A stretch of DNA of 64,000 nucleotides, from positions 124,001-188,000 of the forward strand of contig JBKHXF010000008.1 in the NCBI GenBank assembly GCA_046566145.1. The letters run 5' to 3'. The notes below the pieces were generated by a model. It saw nothing but the letters and a program-made list of their open reading frames with translations, was not told the DNA's origin and searched no databases. This document shows, one piece after another, positions 23,998 through 32,969 of this stretch; the first letter of the stretch is position 1; each line of letters begins with the position of its first letter. Both the position numbers and the translations under genes were made by a program. The DNA comes from JBKHXF01 sp046566145. GTDB taxonomy: Bacteria > Actinomycetota > Nitriliruptoria > Nitriliruptorales > Nitriliruptoraceae.

Positions 23998-26289
23998 ATG
24001 GCCGACCAGTCCCGGCACCCCGCCGCGTCCACGCCGATCGAGCTCGTCCGCGGCGTGTACGAGCGCTTCGAGCAGCGTGACACCCAGGCCCGGGAGCGGT
24101 ACGGCCGGCCCCTGACCTTCGCCGAGAAGGTGCTGTTCGCCCACCTCGACGACCCGGCCGAGGGCGGCCTCGAGCGCGGCGTCGACTACACCGACTACCG
24201 GCCCGACCGCGTCGCCATGCAGGACGCCACCGCCCAGATGGCCGTGCTGCAGTTCATGCTCGCGGGCAAGGACGAGGTCTCGGTCCCGACGACCATCCAC
24301 TGTGACCACCTCATCCAGGCGCACGTCGGCGCGGACGCGGACCTGCAGATCGCGAACGAGTCGAACCGCGAGGTCTACGACTTCCTGCGCTCCGCCGGCC
24401 AGCGCTACGGCATGGGCTTCTGGAAGCCCGGCAGCGGCATCATCCACCAGGTCGTGCTCGAGAACTACGCCTTCCCGGGCGGGATGATGATCGGCACCGA
24501 CTCCCACACCCCGAACGCCGGCGGCATCGGCATGGTCGCCATCGGCGTCGGCGGCGCGGACGCCGTCGACGTGATGGTCGGGATGCCCTGGAACCTGCGG
24601 GTGCCCAAGCTCATCGGCGTCGAGCTCACCGGCACGCTGTCGGGCTGGAGCTCGCCCAAGGACGTCATCCTGAAGGTCGCCGAGATCCTCACGGTCAAGG
24701 GCGGCACCGGCGCCATCGTCGAGTACTTCGGCCCCGGTGCGGAGTCCATCTCCGCGACCGGCAAGGGCACGATCTGCAACATGGGCGCCGAGATCGGCGC
24801 GACCACCTCGCTGTTCGCGTACGACGAGGCGATGGCGCGGTACCTGAAGTCCACCGAGCGCGAGGAGATCGCCGACCTCGCGACCCAGTACGCGTCGTTC
24901 CTGCGCCCCGACGACGAGGTCCTCGCCGACCCGGAGCGCTACTACGACCAGGTCATCCGCATCGACCTCGACACCCTCGCCCCGCACCTCGTCGGCCCGC
25001 ACACCCCGGACCTCGCCCGTCCGGTGTCGGCGCTGAAGGAGGAGGCGCCCGAGAAGGGCTACCCGGTCGAGATCTCCTCGGCGCTGGTCGGCTCCTGCAC
25101 CAACTCCTCCTACGAGGACATCTCCCGGGCCGCGTCGATCGCCCGCGAGGCGACCGCGAAGGGCCTGAAGGTCCGCACGCCGCTGCTGATCACCCCGGGC
25201 TCCGAGCAGGTCCGAGCCACCATCGAGCGCGACGGGCTGCTCGGCGACCTCGAGGCCATCGGTGCGACCGTGCTCGCCAACGCCTGCGGGCCGTGCATCG
25301 GGCAGTGGAAGCGCGACGACATCGAGCAGGGCGAGAGGAACACGATCGTCACCTCGTTCAACCGCAACTTCCCCAAGCGCAACGACGGCAACGCCGAGAC
25401 GCTCGCGTTCATCGGCTCGCCCGAGACCGTGGTCGCGATGGCGCTGGCCGGCCGGCTCGACTTCGACCCGACCCGCGACGCGCTGGTGACCGAGGACGGC
25501 GAGGAGGTCCGCCTCTCCGAGCCCGTCGGCACCGAGCTGCCGCCGGGCGGCTTCACGCAGGGCGCGGAGGCCTTCATCGCCCCCGCCGGCGCGGGCGTCG
25601 AGGTCGTCATCGACCCGGCCTCGGACCGCCTGCAGAAGCTCACCCCGTTCCCGGCGTGGGACGGCGAGGACCTCACGGGCCTGCCGATCCTGCTCAAGGC
25701 CAGGGGCAAGTGCACCACCGACCACATCTCGATGGCCGGTCCGTGGCTGCGCTTCCGCGGCCACCTCGAGAACATCTCCGGCAACCTCTACATGGGTGCG
25801 GACAACGCCTTCAGCCCGAACAACGGCATGGGCGTGGACGTGGTCGGTGGCGGCGAGGAGGTGAAGCTCCCCGAGCTCGCCAAGCGCTGGCACGAGCAGG
25901 GCCAGGAGTTCGTCGTCTTCGGTGACGAGAACTTCGGCGAGGGCAGCTCCCGCGAGCACGCCGCGATGGAGCCGCGCTTCCGCGGCGCCCGCGCGGTCAT
26001 CGTCCGCTCCTTCGCCCGCATCCACGAGACGAACCTCAAGAAGCAGGGGATCCTGCCGCTCACGTTCGTCGACCCGGCCGACTACGAGAAGGTGCGCGTC
26101 GACGACCGCGTCTCGATCGTCGGCCTGGCCGACCTCGCCCCGGGCCGCGAGGTGACCGTCGTGCTCGAGCACGCGGACGGCACCACCGAGCAGATCGCGA
26201 CGAAGCACACCTGCTCCGAGGAGCAGCTCGAGTGGATCCGCGCCGGCTCGGCGCTGAACCTCATCCGCCAGCGCGAGGGCGCGGCGTGA
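23998..26289 (+). CDS. acn: Aconitate hydratase, mitochondrial type
   Basis: A 763-residue aconitase converting citrate to isocitrate through cis-aconitate in the TCA cycle. Cluster cysteines are visible in GSCTNSSYED (near 366) and NACGPCIGQW (near 429-433). The sequence follows animal mitochondrial aconitase closely over its whole length (DRVAMQDATAQMAVLQF, TIHCDHLIQAHVG, FWKPGSGIIHQ, DENFGEGSSREHAA), and the length is near 780 rather than the ~900 of the AcnA/IRP1 type usual in many actinobacteria. The ATG has AGGAG 8 bases upstream. It is a single-gene unit closed by a strong hairpin. Confidence 0.96.
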   Translation: MADQSRHPAASTPIELVRGVYERFEQRDTQARERYGRPLTFAEKVLFAHLDDPAEGGLERGVDYTDYRPDRVAMQDATAQMAVLQFMLAGKDEVSVPTTIHCDHLIQAHVGADADLQIANESNREVYDFLRSAGQRYGMGFWKPGSGIIHQVVLENYAFPGGMMIGTDSHTPNAGGIGMVAIGVGGADAVDVMVGMPWNLRVPKLIGVELTGTLSGWSSPKDVILKVAEILTVKGGTGAIVEYFGPGAESISATGKGTICNMGAEIGATTSLFAYDEAMARYLKSTEREEIADLATQYASFLRPDDEVLADPERYYDQVIRIDLDTLAPHLVGPHTPDLARPVSALKEEAPEKGYPVEISSALVGSCTNSSYEDISRAASIAREATAKGLKVRTPLLITPGSEQVRATIERDGLLGDLEAIGATVLANACGPCIGQWKRDDIEQGERNTIVTSFNRNFPKRNDGNAETLAFIGSPETVVAMALAGRLDFDPTRDALVTEDGEEVRLSEPVGTELPPGGFTQGAEAFIAPAGAGVEVVIDPASDRLQKLTPFPAWDGEDLTGLPILLKARGKCTTDHISMAGPWLRFRGHLENISGNLYMGADNAFSPNNGMGVDVVGGGEEVKLPELAKRWHEQGQEFVVFGDENFGEGSSREHAAMEPRFRGARAVIVRSFARIHETNLKKQGILPLTFVDPADYEKVRVDDRVSIVGLADLAPGREVTVVLEHADGTTEQIATKHTCSEEQLEWIRAGSALNLIRQREGAA

Positions 26290-26314
26290 CGCGCGCCTGA
26301 GCCCGCAGCACCTC

Positions 26315-26340
26315 GACGCCCCGGCCCCGGCCGGGGCGTC
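26315..26340. terminator. Bidirectional hairpin terminator between aconitase and the 26377 gene
   Basis: Perfect 11-bp stem: GACGCCCCGGC (26315-26325) pairs with 26330-26340, loop of four bases. It lies 26 bases after the aconitase stop and 37 before the convergent gene's stop, so it can serve both. Confidence 0.8.
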
Positions 26341-26376
26341 GTCGTGTCCGGGGCGACGTCTGTGGCGAGGGGCCGG

Positions 26377-26976
26377 TCAGCCGCGCAGGGCGAGGCAGCG
26401 TGCGACCGCGATGCGCTGGTCGCCGGTCCGGACCCCGTCGCGGAAGCGCACCCGGACGCCGTCGACGCACACCTCGCCACCGTCGGCGAGGGCCGCGGGC
26501 GCGAACCGCAGCGGCAGGACGAGCACGTCGTCGGCCGTGACCCGTGCACCGGAGACGTCCCGGCGGTCGGCACCGCCGCACGGTCCGGCCGCTGGGTCGC
26601 CGGCGCCGGCCACGGTCGCCGGCGGCACGCACACCCCCGGCCGCTCGACCTCCTCCACTCGCTCCTCCGGTGGCGCGTCCGGGCTCGGGACGTCCCCGAC
26701 GAGGGCCACCGAGGAGAGCGTGAGACGCCTCACCTCGGGGGCGTCGGGCTCGCGGAGCAGGTCGCGCAGGGGCAGCACGAGCACGACCGTGTCCTGCTCG
26801 GCGGCGAGCCGGACGTCGGCGCCGGCGTCGAGGGCCGCCACGAACGGTGCCGCCGTGGTGATCCAGCGTCCGGCGGCGAGGCCGAGCGCGACGACGCCGA
26901 GGAGCGCGCCGACGGTCAGGAGGTTGCGCCGGCGGCTCGGGACGGTGGGCGCGGGCTCGGGGTGGCGGGTGGTCAC
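26377..26976 (-). CDS. Membrane-anchored extracytoplasmic protein, unknown function
   Basis: A 199-residue protein with a short basic N-terminus, one membrane helix (about 20-36), and an outside domain with cysteines (GVCVPP..., GPCGG..., EVCVDG..., ARCLAL) that may form disulfides. It is coupled to the M50 protease gene by a GTGA overlap, so it may be a partner or substrate of that intramembrane protease; that is inference from context only. No known domain recognised. Confidence 0.65.
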   Translation of the reverse strand: MTTRHPEPAPTVPSRRRNLLTVGALLGVVALGLAAGRWITTAAPFVAALDAGADVRLAAEQDTVVLVLPLRDLLREPDAPEVRRLTLSSVALVGDVPSPDAPPEERVEEVERPGVCVPPATVAGAGDPAAGPCGGADRRDVSGARVTADDVLVLPLRFAPAALADGGEVCVDGVRVRFRDGVRTGDQRIAVARCLALRG

Positions 26977-28139
26977 GCGGCGACCTCCGGGCGGTCGGGA
27001 CGGGGCGAGGCGGGGTCCGCGACGCCGGCGGAGGGCCCGACGGCCTCGTCGTTGAGGAACGCGAGGATGTCCTCGACGGTGACGACCCCACCGCTGGCGC
27101 CGTCGTCGACGTGCAGCGCCCCGACCTCGAGGACCCGGGCGACCCACGGGTACAGCGGCGCGTCCGCCGGCGCGGTGCCGGCCACCCGGGCGACGAGCTC
27201 ACCGACGGTGCGACGGTCCCACTCCGCCCGGGGGACGGGCGCGAGCTCCACCGGCCCGAAGACACCGAGGACCCGGTCGCCCTCGCGGACCAACCCGTGG
27301 GCGTCCCGCCCGAGGACCTTGCCCACGACCTGCCCCACGGTCCAGTCGGGCCCGGCGGTGAACGCGAGCGGGCGGGCGACGTCGCGCAGGCGCACCCCCT
27401 CGAGCCGACCGCGGACGTCGGCCTGCAGCACGCCCCGTCGGGCGGCGACGAGCACGAACGCGCCGACGGCGCCGAGCCACAGCGCCATCACCCCGGGACC
27501 GCCGAGGACCCACGTCGCCGCCGCCACGGCCAGCAGCGACCCGCCGAGGACCTGCCCGGCCCGGGCGGCGGCGCGGATGCCCCGGGCACGGTCGCCCGTG
27601 AACCGGGTGACCGTCGCGCGGACGATGGCGCCACCGTCGAGCGGCGCGGCCGGGATGAGGTTGAAGACCCCGACGAACGCGTTGAGCTCGCCCGCGAACC
27701 CGAGCACGAACCCCGCGAGCCCGGGCACCGGCCCCGAGAGGGCGAGGAGGACCCCGCCGGCGGCGAGGTTCACGAGCGGTCCGGCGAGCGCCACGGCGAG
27801 CTCGGTGTCGGGGTCCTCGGGCTCGTGGCCGAGCCGAGTCACGCCGCCGAGGTGGAACACCGCGACGTCGGTCACCGGCAGGCCGAGGCGCAGCGCCGTG
27901 ACCGCGTGCGCCAGCTCGTGGCCGACGATCGACGTCAGGTAGGCGATCGCGCCGGCGGTCGCCACGCCGACCATCTGCGCACCCGAGAGACGGGTCGACG
28001 ACAGGTCGGTGAAGATGAGCAGCCAGAGCACCAGCAGGGTCACGCCGGCCGACGGGCGCAGCGCCACGTCCACGCCGACGAGGCGCACCCGCAGCGCGAG
28101 GTCGCGGGGGGCGGCGGCGGGGCGGCGGCGGGCGGACAC
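26973..28139 (-). CDS. Site-2-type (M50) intramembrane metalloprotease with CBS domains
   Basis: A 388-residue polytopic protein with the zinc motif HELAH at 74-78 and the second-site motif NLIPAAPLDGG at 160-170 (D168). The C-terminal ~130 residues form a CBS-type pair (RDVARPLAFTAGPDWTVGQV..., VVTVEDILAFLND). This is the layout of Rip3-like M50B proteases, which cut membrane proteins such as anti-sigma factors. The GTG at 28139 was chosen because a TACCGT hexamer ends 7 bases before it, suggesting a leaderless message; a GTG at 28169 would add 10 residues. Confidence 0.88.
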   Translation of the reverse strand: MSARRRPAAAPRDLALRVRLVGVDVALRPSAGVTLLVLWLLIFTDLSSTRLSGAQMVGVATAGAIAYLTSIVGHELAHAVTALRLGLPVTDVAVFHLGGVTRLGHEPEDPDTELAVALAGPLVNLAAGGVLLALSGPVPGLAGFVLGFAGELNAFVGVFNLIPAAPLDGGAIVRATVTRFTGDRARGIRAAARAGQVLGGSLLAVAAATWVLGGPGVMALWLGAVGAFVLVAARRGVLQADVRGRLEGVRLRDVARPLAFTAGPDWTVGQVVGKVLGRDAHGLVREGDRVLGVFGPVELAPVPRAEWDRRTVGELVARVAGTAPADAPLYPWVARVLEVGALHVDDGASGGVVTVEDILAFLNDEAVGPSAGVADPASPRPDRPEVAA

Positions 28140-28146
28140 GGCGCGG

Positions 28147-28152
28147 ACGGTA
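28147..28152 (-). promoter_or_regulatory. Putative -10 element (TACCGT), leaderless M50 gene
   Basis: Minus-strand TACCGT followed by 7 bases and then the GTG at 28139. A transcript started from it would begin at or next to the start codon. Confidence 0.4.
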
Positions 28153-28199
28153 CCCCGCCGGTCGGGCACGGCCGTCGGCGGTCGTGCGGCACCCCGGCG

Positions 28200-28205
28200 T
28201 AGGCT
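28200..28205 (+). promoter_or_regulatory. Putative -10 element (TAGGCT) of the MBL/MDR operon
   Basis: TAGGCT followed by CG, 53 bases before the GTG at 28259. It lies back-to-back with the promoter-like element of the divergent M50 gene. Confidence 0.5.
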
Positions 28206-28258
28206 CGTCGGACCGCCCGGCCGACCCGGTCGGCGTCCCGCGATGCAGGAGCCCCGAC

Positions 28259-29419
28259 GTGCCCGGACCCCTCGTGACGCCGCTGCCCGAGCTCGAGGTC
28301 ACCGACCGGTTCGCGGCGCTGACGCCGCTGATGGACGCGCGCGGCGTCGGACCGGGGCGCCCGGTGCCGCCGCTGCCCCCCGGTCAGGAGCTGGCGGCGC
28401 TGGTCGAGGCCACGCCGGACGCGAAGGCCGAGGTCGTCGCGAGCGGCCAGCCGGTCGCCGTGACCACCTGCGACCTCGTGACGCTGCCCTACCCGACGCG
28501 CTTCGGCCTGTGGCGGGTGGCCCCGACGGCCGCTCCGCCGTTCCTGTGGCTCACCAACCGGATGCTGGTGGTGCAGTGGGAGGATCGGAAGGGCCGCACG
28601 CGAACGCTGGTGTGGGAGCCGTCCGACCACGAGCGGGGCGAGCACACGCCCTTCTTCGCGCGCCTCGCGGCACGCTCGCCGCTGCCGGCCTCCGCCCTCG
28701 CGACCCGGCACGGCACGGTCCTCGGCCACCTGCGGGCGCTCGGGATCGACCCGGCCGACGTCGACTACCTCGCCTTCGACCACCTGCACACGCAGGACGT
28801 GCGGCGGCTCGTCGGCACGACCCGACCCGCCGCCGACCTCGGCAGCCCCGACGAGCCGGTCGCCCCGTGGTTCCCCAACGCGACGCTGCTGACCCAGGCG
28901 CGCGAGTGGGAGGCCCTGCGCCACCTCCACCCGCTGCAGGCGCCCTGGTACCAGCCCGCCACCTACCGGGACCTGCCGACCGACCGGCTGGCGCTGCTCG
29001 ACGGCGACGTGCTGCTCGGCCCGGGCGTCGCGCTCGTCGCCACCCCCGGCCACACGGCGGGCAACCAGACGCTGGTGCTCCACACCGCCGACGGGGTGTG
29101 GACCTCGTCGGAGAACGGCCTCGCCGCCGAGTGCTGGGCGCCGGCGGTGTCCCGCATCCCCGGCGTCCGGCGTGCGACCGCCGAGTGGGGCGTCGACGTG
29201 GTCCTCAACGCCAACACCATCGAGTTCGCCTCGTGGCAGTACGACTCGATGGTGGTCGAGTCGCTCCTCGCCGACCGCACCGAGGACGGGCTCTTCCCGC
29301 GCTGCTTCCCCTCCAGCGAGCTGACCGCCCACCGGCTCGCGCCCCGCCTCTCCCCCACCCACGTCCACGGCCGCATCGAGCACGGCGTCGTGCGCGGCGG
29401 CGCGGTGGTGCCGGCGTGA
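28259..29419 (+). CDS. Metallo-beta-lactamase-fold-like protein with altered metal motif
   Basis: A 386-residue protein. Residues 174-180 read DHLHTQD, where canonical MBL hydrolases have HxHxDH: H175 and H177 are kept, but the Asp-His pair is replaced by Gln-Asp. The second metal-ligand segment TPGHTAGNQTL (H in PGH) is present near residue 263. Overall spacing fits the MBL fold. It probably hydrolyses a small ester, thioester or lactone, but the altered site makes this uncertain. GTG start with AGGAG 8 bases upstream; the stop overlaps the dehydrogenase start by GTGA. Confidence 0.7.
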   Translation: MPGPLVTPLPELEVTDRFAALTPLMDARGVGPGRPVPPLPPGQELAALVEATPDAKAEVVASGQPVAVTTCDLVTLPYPTRFGLWRVAPTAAPPFLWLTNRMLVVQWEDRKGRTRTLVWEPSDHERGEHTPFFARLAARSPLPASALATRHGTVLGHLRALGIDPADVDYLAFDHLHTQDVRRLVGTTRPAADLGSPDEPVAPWFPNATLLTQAREWEALRHLHPLQAPWYQPATYRDLPTDRLALLDGDVLLGPGVALVATPGHTAGNQTLVLHTADGVWTSSENGLAAECWAPAVSRIPGVRRATAEWGVDVVLNANTIEFASWQYDSMVVESLLADRTEDGLFPRCFPSSELTAHRLAPRLSPTHVHGRIEHGVVRGGAVVPA

Positions 29420-30684
29420 GCCCCCGGACCGTGCGGGCGCTCGAGCTGTCGCTGGCCCCGCACCGGGCGCTCACCACCCTCGCGCGCTCGGTCGTCTCCG
29501 AGAAGGCGACCTACGGCTCGGGGCCACTGCCCGCCCTGCGCGTGACCGGGATCCCGCGGCCGGCGCGCCCGCCCGGCTGGGTGCGGGTCGCCCCGACGCT
29601 CGCCGGCATCTGCGGCTCCGACCGCAAGCTGCTCTCGCTCACCGGGATGGGCACGACCCTCACGGCGCTGCACGGCTTCCCGCGCCACCCGATCGTGCCG
29701 GGGCACGAGGTCGTGGGCACCGTGCTCGAGGCCGACCCCGACGCCGGCGTGGCGGTCGGCGACCGCGTCGTGCTCGACCCGCTGCTCGGCTGCGACGCCA
29801 AGGGCTACGCACGCTGCGCCCGGTGCGCCGCCGGCGCGGTGCGCCACTGCGCCCACCTCGCCGACGCCGGCACCCTGTCGCCCGGCATCGGCGCCGGGTT
29901 CCACCGCCGCTACGGGGGCGGCTGGGGCACGGAGCTGGTCGCGCCGGCGGACCGCGTGCTGCCGGTCCCCGACGACCTCGACGACCGCAGCGCCGTGCTG
30001 GCCGAGCCGATGGCCGTCGCGGTCCACGCGGTCCTGCACGTCCCGCCGCCGGCGGGCGCACGGGTCGTGGTGCTGGGGGCCGGTCCGATCGGGCTCGCCG
30101 TGGCGATGGCGCTGACGGCGCTGCGCCCCGACGTCACCCCGGTCGTGACCTCGCTCGACCACCGCACCGACGAGCTGGTGCTGCGCACCGGGGTCACGGA
30201 GCTGCTGCACGGCACCGGCCGGGAGCTGCTGCGCGCCGCCGCGCACCTGTGGGACACGCCCCTGCGTGGGACGCGGCTGTCCGGGCGTGTCCTCGAGGAC
30301 GGCGCGGACGTGGTCGTCGACTGCGTCGGCACGGCCACGAGCCTCGACGACGCCACCCGCATGCTTCGACCCGGCGGGACGCTGGTGCTGGTGGGTACCA
30401 CCGCCCGGGTCGAGCTCGACCTGTCGTTGGTGTGGCACCGCGAGCTGACCATCGCCGGGGTCGCGCACCAGGGCGTGGACGTCGTGCCCGACACGGCCGT
30501 GGCTGGCATCGCCCCCGGACGCCGGCGGACGCTCGAGGTCGCCCTCGACGTGCTGCGCCACCACCGGCCCGGGCACCTCGTCACGCACGTGTTCCCGCTC
30601 GACGAGCACGTCGAGGCGCTCACGACCTCCGCCGCCGGACCCGCCGCCGGCGCGGTCAAGGTCGCGTTCGCCCCGGGGGCCTGA
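29416..30684 (+). CDS. Zinc-type medium-chain alcohol/polyol dehydrogenase
   Basis: A 422-residue MDR enzyme. It has the catalytic zinc region LAGICGSDRK and PGHEVVGTV, structural-zinc-like cysteines (GCDAKGYARCARCAAGAVRHC region), and the Rossmann motif VVLGAGPIGLAVAMAL. It oxidises an alcohol, polyol or aldehyde adduct with NAD(P). Translationally coupled to the MBL-like gene. MBL plus MDR pairs are known in formaldehyde/thiol detoxification (mycothiol-dependent MscR with an MBL protein in mycobacteria); whether that applies here is speculation. Confidence 0.82.
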   Translation: MSPRTVRALELSLAPHRALTTLARSVVSEKATYGSGPLPALRVTGIPRPARPPGWVRVAPTLAGICGSDRKLLSLTGMGTTLTALHGFPRHPIVPGHEVVGTVLEADPDAGVAVGDRVVLDPLLGCDAKGYARCARCAAGAVRHCAHLADAGTLSPGIGAGFHRRYGGGWGTELVAPADRVLPVPDDLDDRSAVLAEPMAVAVHAVLHVPPPAGARVVVLGAGPIGLAVAMALTALRPDVTPVVTSLDHRTDELVLRTGVTELLHGTGRELLRAAAHLWDTPLRGTRLSGRVLEDGADVVVDCVGTATSLDDATRMLRPGGTLVLVGTTARVELDLSLVWHRELTIAGVAHQGVDVVPDTAVAGIAPGRRRTLEVALDVLRHHRPGHLVTHVFPLDEHVEALTTSAAGPAAGAVKVAFAPGA

Positions 30685-30752
30685 CCCCGCTCGCCGCGTG
30701 CTCCTGCGGGGCGTCGCCCGACCGGGCACCCTCCCACGGCGCACCGCCTCCG

Positions 30753-30766
30753 GCCCGGCACCGGGC
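30753..30766 (+). terminator. Weak hairpin after the MDR gene
   Basis: GCCCGG/CCGGGC arms with a 2-base loop, 69 bases after the MDR stop. The 243-base space up to the next gene shows nothing else clear. Confidence 0.3.
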
Positions 30767-30927
30767 AGGAGGTGATCGGGGTGACGTGGAACCTCCCAGG
30801 GGCCCCGCGTCACCGCCGGTGTCCTCACGCGTTGGTCCCCCTGACCGACGTGGGACGTGTGTCCCGCTCCGGCCACCCCCACGCACGGCCGATGCACCAC
30901 GAGACCCCTCCAGAGGCCACGCCGCTC

Positions 30928-32193
30928 ATGCCGCGCCGCTCCCACCCCCCCGTCGCCGCCGTCGCCGCCGTCGTCGCGCTCGCGCTCGCCGCCACGGCCT
31001 GCGGCAGCCGTCCCGACGAGGGCACGGTCCCGGTCGCCGCCACCGCCGCCGGCGCCCCGGTCGAGCCCGCCACGCCGGACACGGTCGGTGCCGACCTGCT
31101 GACGCTCGACCCGGCCACCCTGCCGGTCCCCGAGCCGTCCCCCGAGGCGGTCGCCGCCGCCCCGGTGCCGGAGACCGTCGACGTGTTCGAGCCCGCCGTG
31201 ATCGTCCGGGCGCCCGAGGTCCCGGCCGAGGCCGTGTCCCTCGCGGCCGTCGCCGAGGGCGTCACGCACGTCGCGGCCGTCGCGACCCTGCCGCTGACCG
31301 CGCCGGCGCCGGAGGGCGAGCCCCGGGCGCTCGAGGCCCTCGTGGTCGACCCCGCGTCCTTCCGAGCGCTCACCCCCGAGGTGACCGCCCAGGCCCCGGG
31401 CGTGTGGCAGCGGCTCACCGAGGGCGACGTGGTCGTGCGCCACGACGTCGCCAACGAGCTCGGCCTGGAGCTCGGTGGCCCCATCGAGCTGACCGGTCCG
31501 GGCGGCACCTTCACGCTCCGCGTCGGTGCCTTCGCCTCCAACGGCGCCCCGCCGCTCGGCGACCTGGTGGTCCCGTGGACCGTCGGGCTCGACCTCGGCG
31601 CGTCCGCCCCGACCGCCCTCGTCGTCGCGGTCGAGGAGTCCGCCGACGCCGAGGACACCGGCAGCGAGCTCGCCGAGCTCGTCGGCGAGGCCGCGGAGCT
31701 CGAGGTCCGCACCGCGCCGGAGGAGCGCACCGCCCAGCTGCGCGGCTCGTCGGTCCGCTTCGAGCCCTTCTCCTACACCGAGCTCGGCGACGGCATGATC
31801 GCCATCGACAAGGCGTGGGTCCGACGCTGGATCGCACCCGTCGAGATCCCCGGGATCGCCACGACCTACTGCCACCGGATGATGATCCCGCAGCTGCAAG
31901 CGGCGCTCTCCGAGATCCAGGCCGCGGGCCTGTACGGCCACTTCGAGAAGGACCAGTTCGGCGGCTGCTACGTCCCCCGCCACATCGACTGGAACCCCTC
32001 CAGGCCCCTGTCGATGCACGCCTGGGGCCTCGCGATCGACTTCAACACCCGTGACAACTGGCTCGGCCAGACCCCGATGATGGACATGCGCATCGTCTCC
32101 ATCTTCGAGAAGTGGGGCTTCGACTGGGGCGGCCGCTGGTCGCGCCCCGACGGGATGCACTTCGAGCTCGCCCGGGTCGTCGAGGTCCGCTGA
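30928..32193 (+). CDS. Lipoprotein with C-terminal M15-type D-Ala-D-Ala peptidase domain
   Basis: A 421-residue secreted protein. The signal peptide ends in a lipobox-like LAATAC (Cys at about residue 26), so it is probably lipid-anchored. A long Ala/Pro/Glu-rich domain (about 30-285) with no known fold is followed by a peptidase_M15 (VanY/Ply) domain: MHAWGLAIDFN (His/Asp zinc ligands) and RWSRPDGMHFEL (second His). This domain cleaves peptidoglycan stem or cross-bridge peptides. The ATG at 30928 gives the expected signal peptide; an ATG at 30892 is possible. Confidence 0.8.
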   Translation: MPRRSHPPVAAVAAVVALALAATACGSRPDEGTVPVAATAAGAPVEPATPDTVGADLLTLDPATLPVPEPSPEAVAAAPVPETVDVFEPAVIVRAPEVPAEAVSLAAVAEGVTHVAAVATLPLTAPAPEGEPRALEALVVDPASFRALTPEVTAQAPGVWQRLTEGDVVVRHDVANELGLELGGPIELTGPGGTFTLRVGAFASNGAPPLGDLVVPWTVGLDLGASAPTALVVAVEESADAEDTGSELAELVGEAAELEVRTAPEERTAQLRGSSVRFEPFSYTELGDGMIAIDKAWVRRWIAPVEIPGIATTYCHRMMIPQLQAALSEIQAAGLYGHFEKDQFGGCYVPRHIDWNPSRPLSMHAWGLAIDFNTRDNWLGQTPMMDMRIVSIFEKWGFDWGGRWSRPDGMHFELARVVEVR

Positions 32194-32234
32194 GCGGCCG
32201 CGCCCGGCGGGTGGGGCGCGCCGGCTGCCGCCAC

Positions 32235-32240
32235 TAGGCT
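32235..32240 (+). promoter_or_regulatory. Putative -10 element (TAGGCT) of gpmA
   Basis: TAGGCT followed by CG, 40 bases before the gpmA ATG. Confidence 0.5.
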
Positions 32241-32280
32241 CGGCCTCCCGCCCGTCCCCGAGCACCCGTCGAGCCGCGCC

Positions 32281-32895
32281 ATGCCCACCCTCACCCTCGT
32301 CCGCCACGGCCAGTCGCTGTGGAACCTCGAGAACCGCTTCACCGGGTGGGTGGACGTCCCGCTCACCGAGCAGGGCGAGGCCGAGGCCCGTCGCGCCGGC
32401 GAGCGGCTGCGGGCCTCGCAGGTCGGGGTCGACGTGGCCTACACCTCGGCCCTGCTGCGCGCGCAGGAGACCCTGCGACTGCTGAGCGAGACCGCCGGGC
32501 TCACCGTCCCGGTCATCCGCGACCCCGCCCTCAACGAGCGGCACTACGGCGACCTCCAGGGGCTCGACAAGGCCGCCACCGCCGAGCGGTACGGCGACGA
32601 GCAGGTCCACATCTGGCGCCGGTCGTTCGCGACGCCGCCGCCGAACGGCGAGAGCCTCAAGGACACCGCCGAGCGGACCCTGCCGTTCTTCGAACGGGCC
32701 GTGCTGGGCGACATCCGCCAGGGCAAGGACGTCCTGGTCGTCGCCCACGGCAACTCCAACCGGGCCATCGTGATGCGGCTCGACCAGCTCGCCGAGGACG
32801 AGGTCCCCGGCCTCGAGCTCGCCACCGGCGTGCCGCTCGTCTACGAGCTCGAGACCGACGGCACCGTCGTCTCCAAGCAGGTCTTCGGCGACTGA
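32281..32895 (+). CDS. gpmA: 2,3-bisphosphoglycerate-dependent phosphoglycerate mutase
   Basis: A 204-residue glycolytic enzyme interconverting 3- and 2-phosphoglycerate. It has LVRHGQSLWNLENRFTGW with the phospho-accepting H9, NERHYGDLQGLDK with E86, and VVAHGNSNRAI with H156. It is shorter than the ~230-250-residue E. coli form, like other short dPGMs. The ATG opens directly after the space holding the TAGGCT element. Confidence 0.94.
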   Translation: MPTLTLVRHGQSLWNLENRFTGWVDVPLTEQGEAEARRAGERLRASQVGVDVAYTSALLRAQETLRLLSETAGLTVPVIRDPALNERHYGDLQGLDKAATAERYGDEQVHIWRRSFATPPPNGESLKDTAERTLPFFERAVLGDIRQGKDVLVVAHGNSNRAIVMRLDQLAEDEVPGLELATGVPLVYELETDGTVVSKQVFGD

Positions 32896-32924
32896 GCCCC
32901 GGCCGGCCCGGACGGGGCCGTCGG

Positions 32925-32930
32925 TACGCT
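32925..32930 (+). promoter_or_regulatory. Putative -10 element (TACGCT) of hemQ
   Basis: TACGCT followed by CG, 39 bases before the hemQ GTG; fits TANNNTCG. Confidence 0.45.
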
Positions 32931-32969
32931 CGAACCCCCTCCGACCACCCCCACCAGCGAGAGCCGACC

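Noticed and set aside
28963..32748. Long minus-strand open frame opposite the MBL, MDR, lipoprotein and gpmA genes
   Set aside because: Shadow; crosses several confident gene boundaries and intergenic promoter-like elements.
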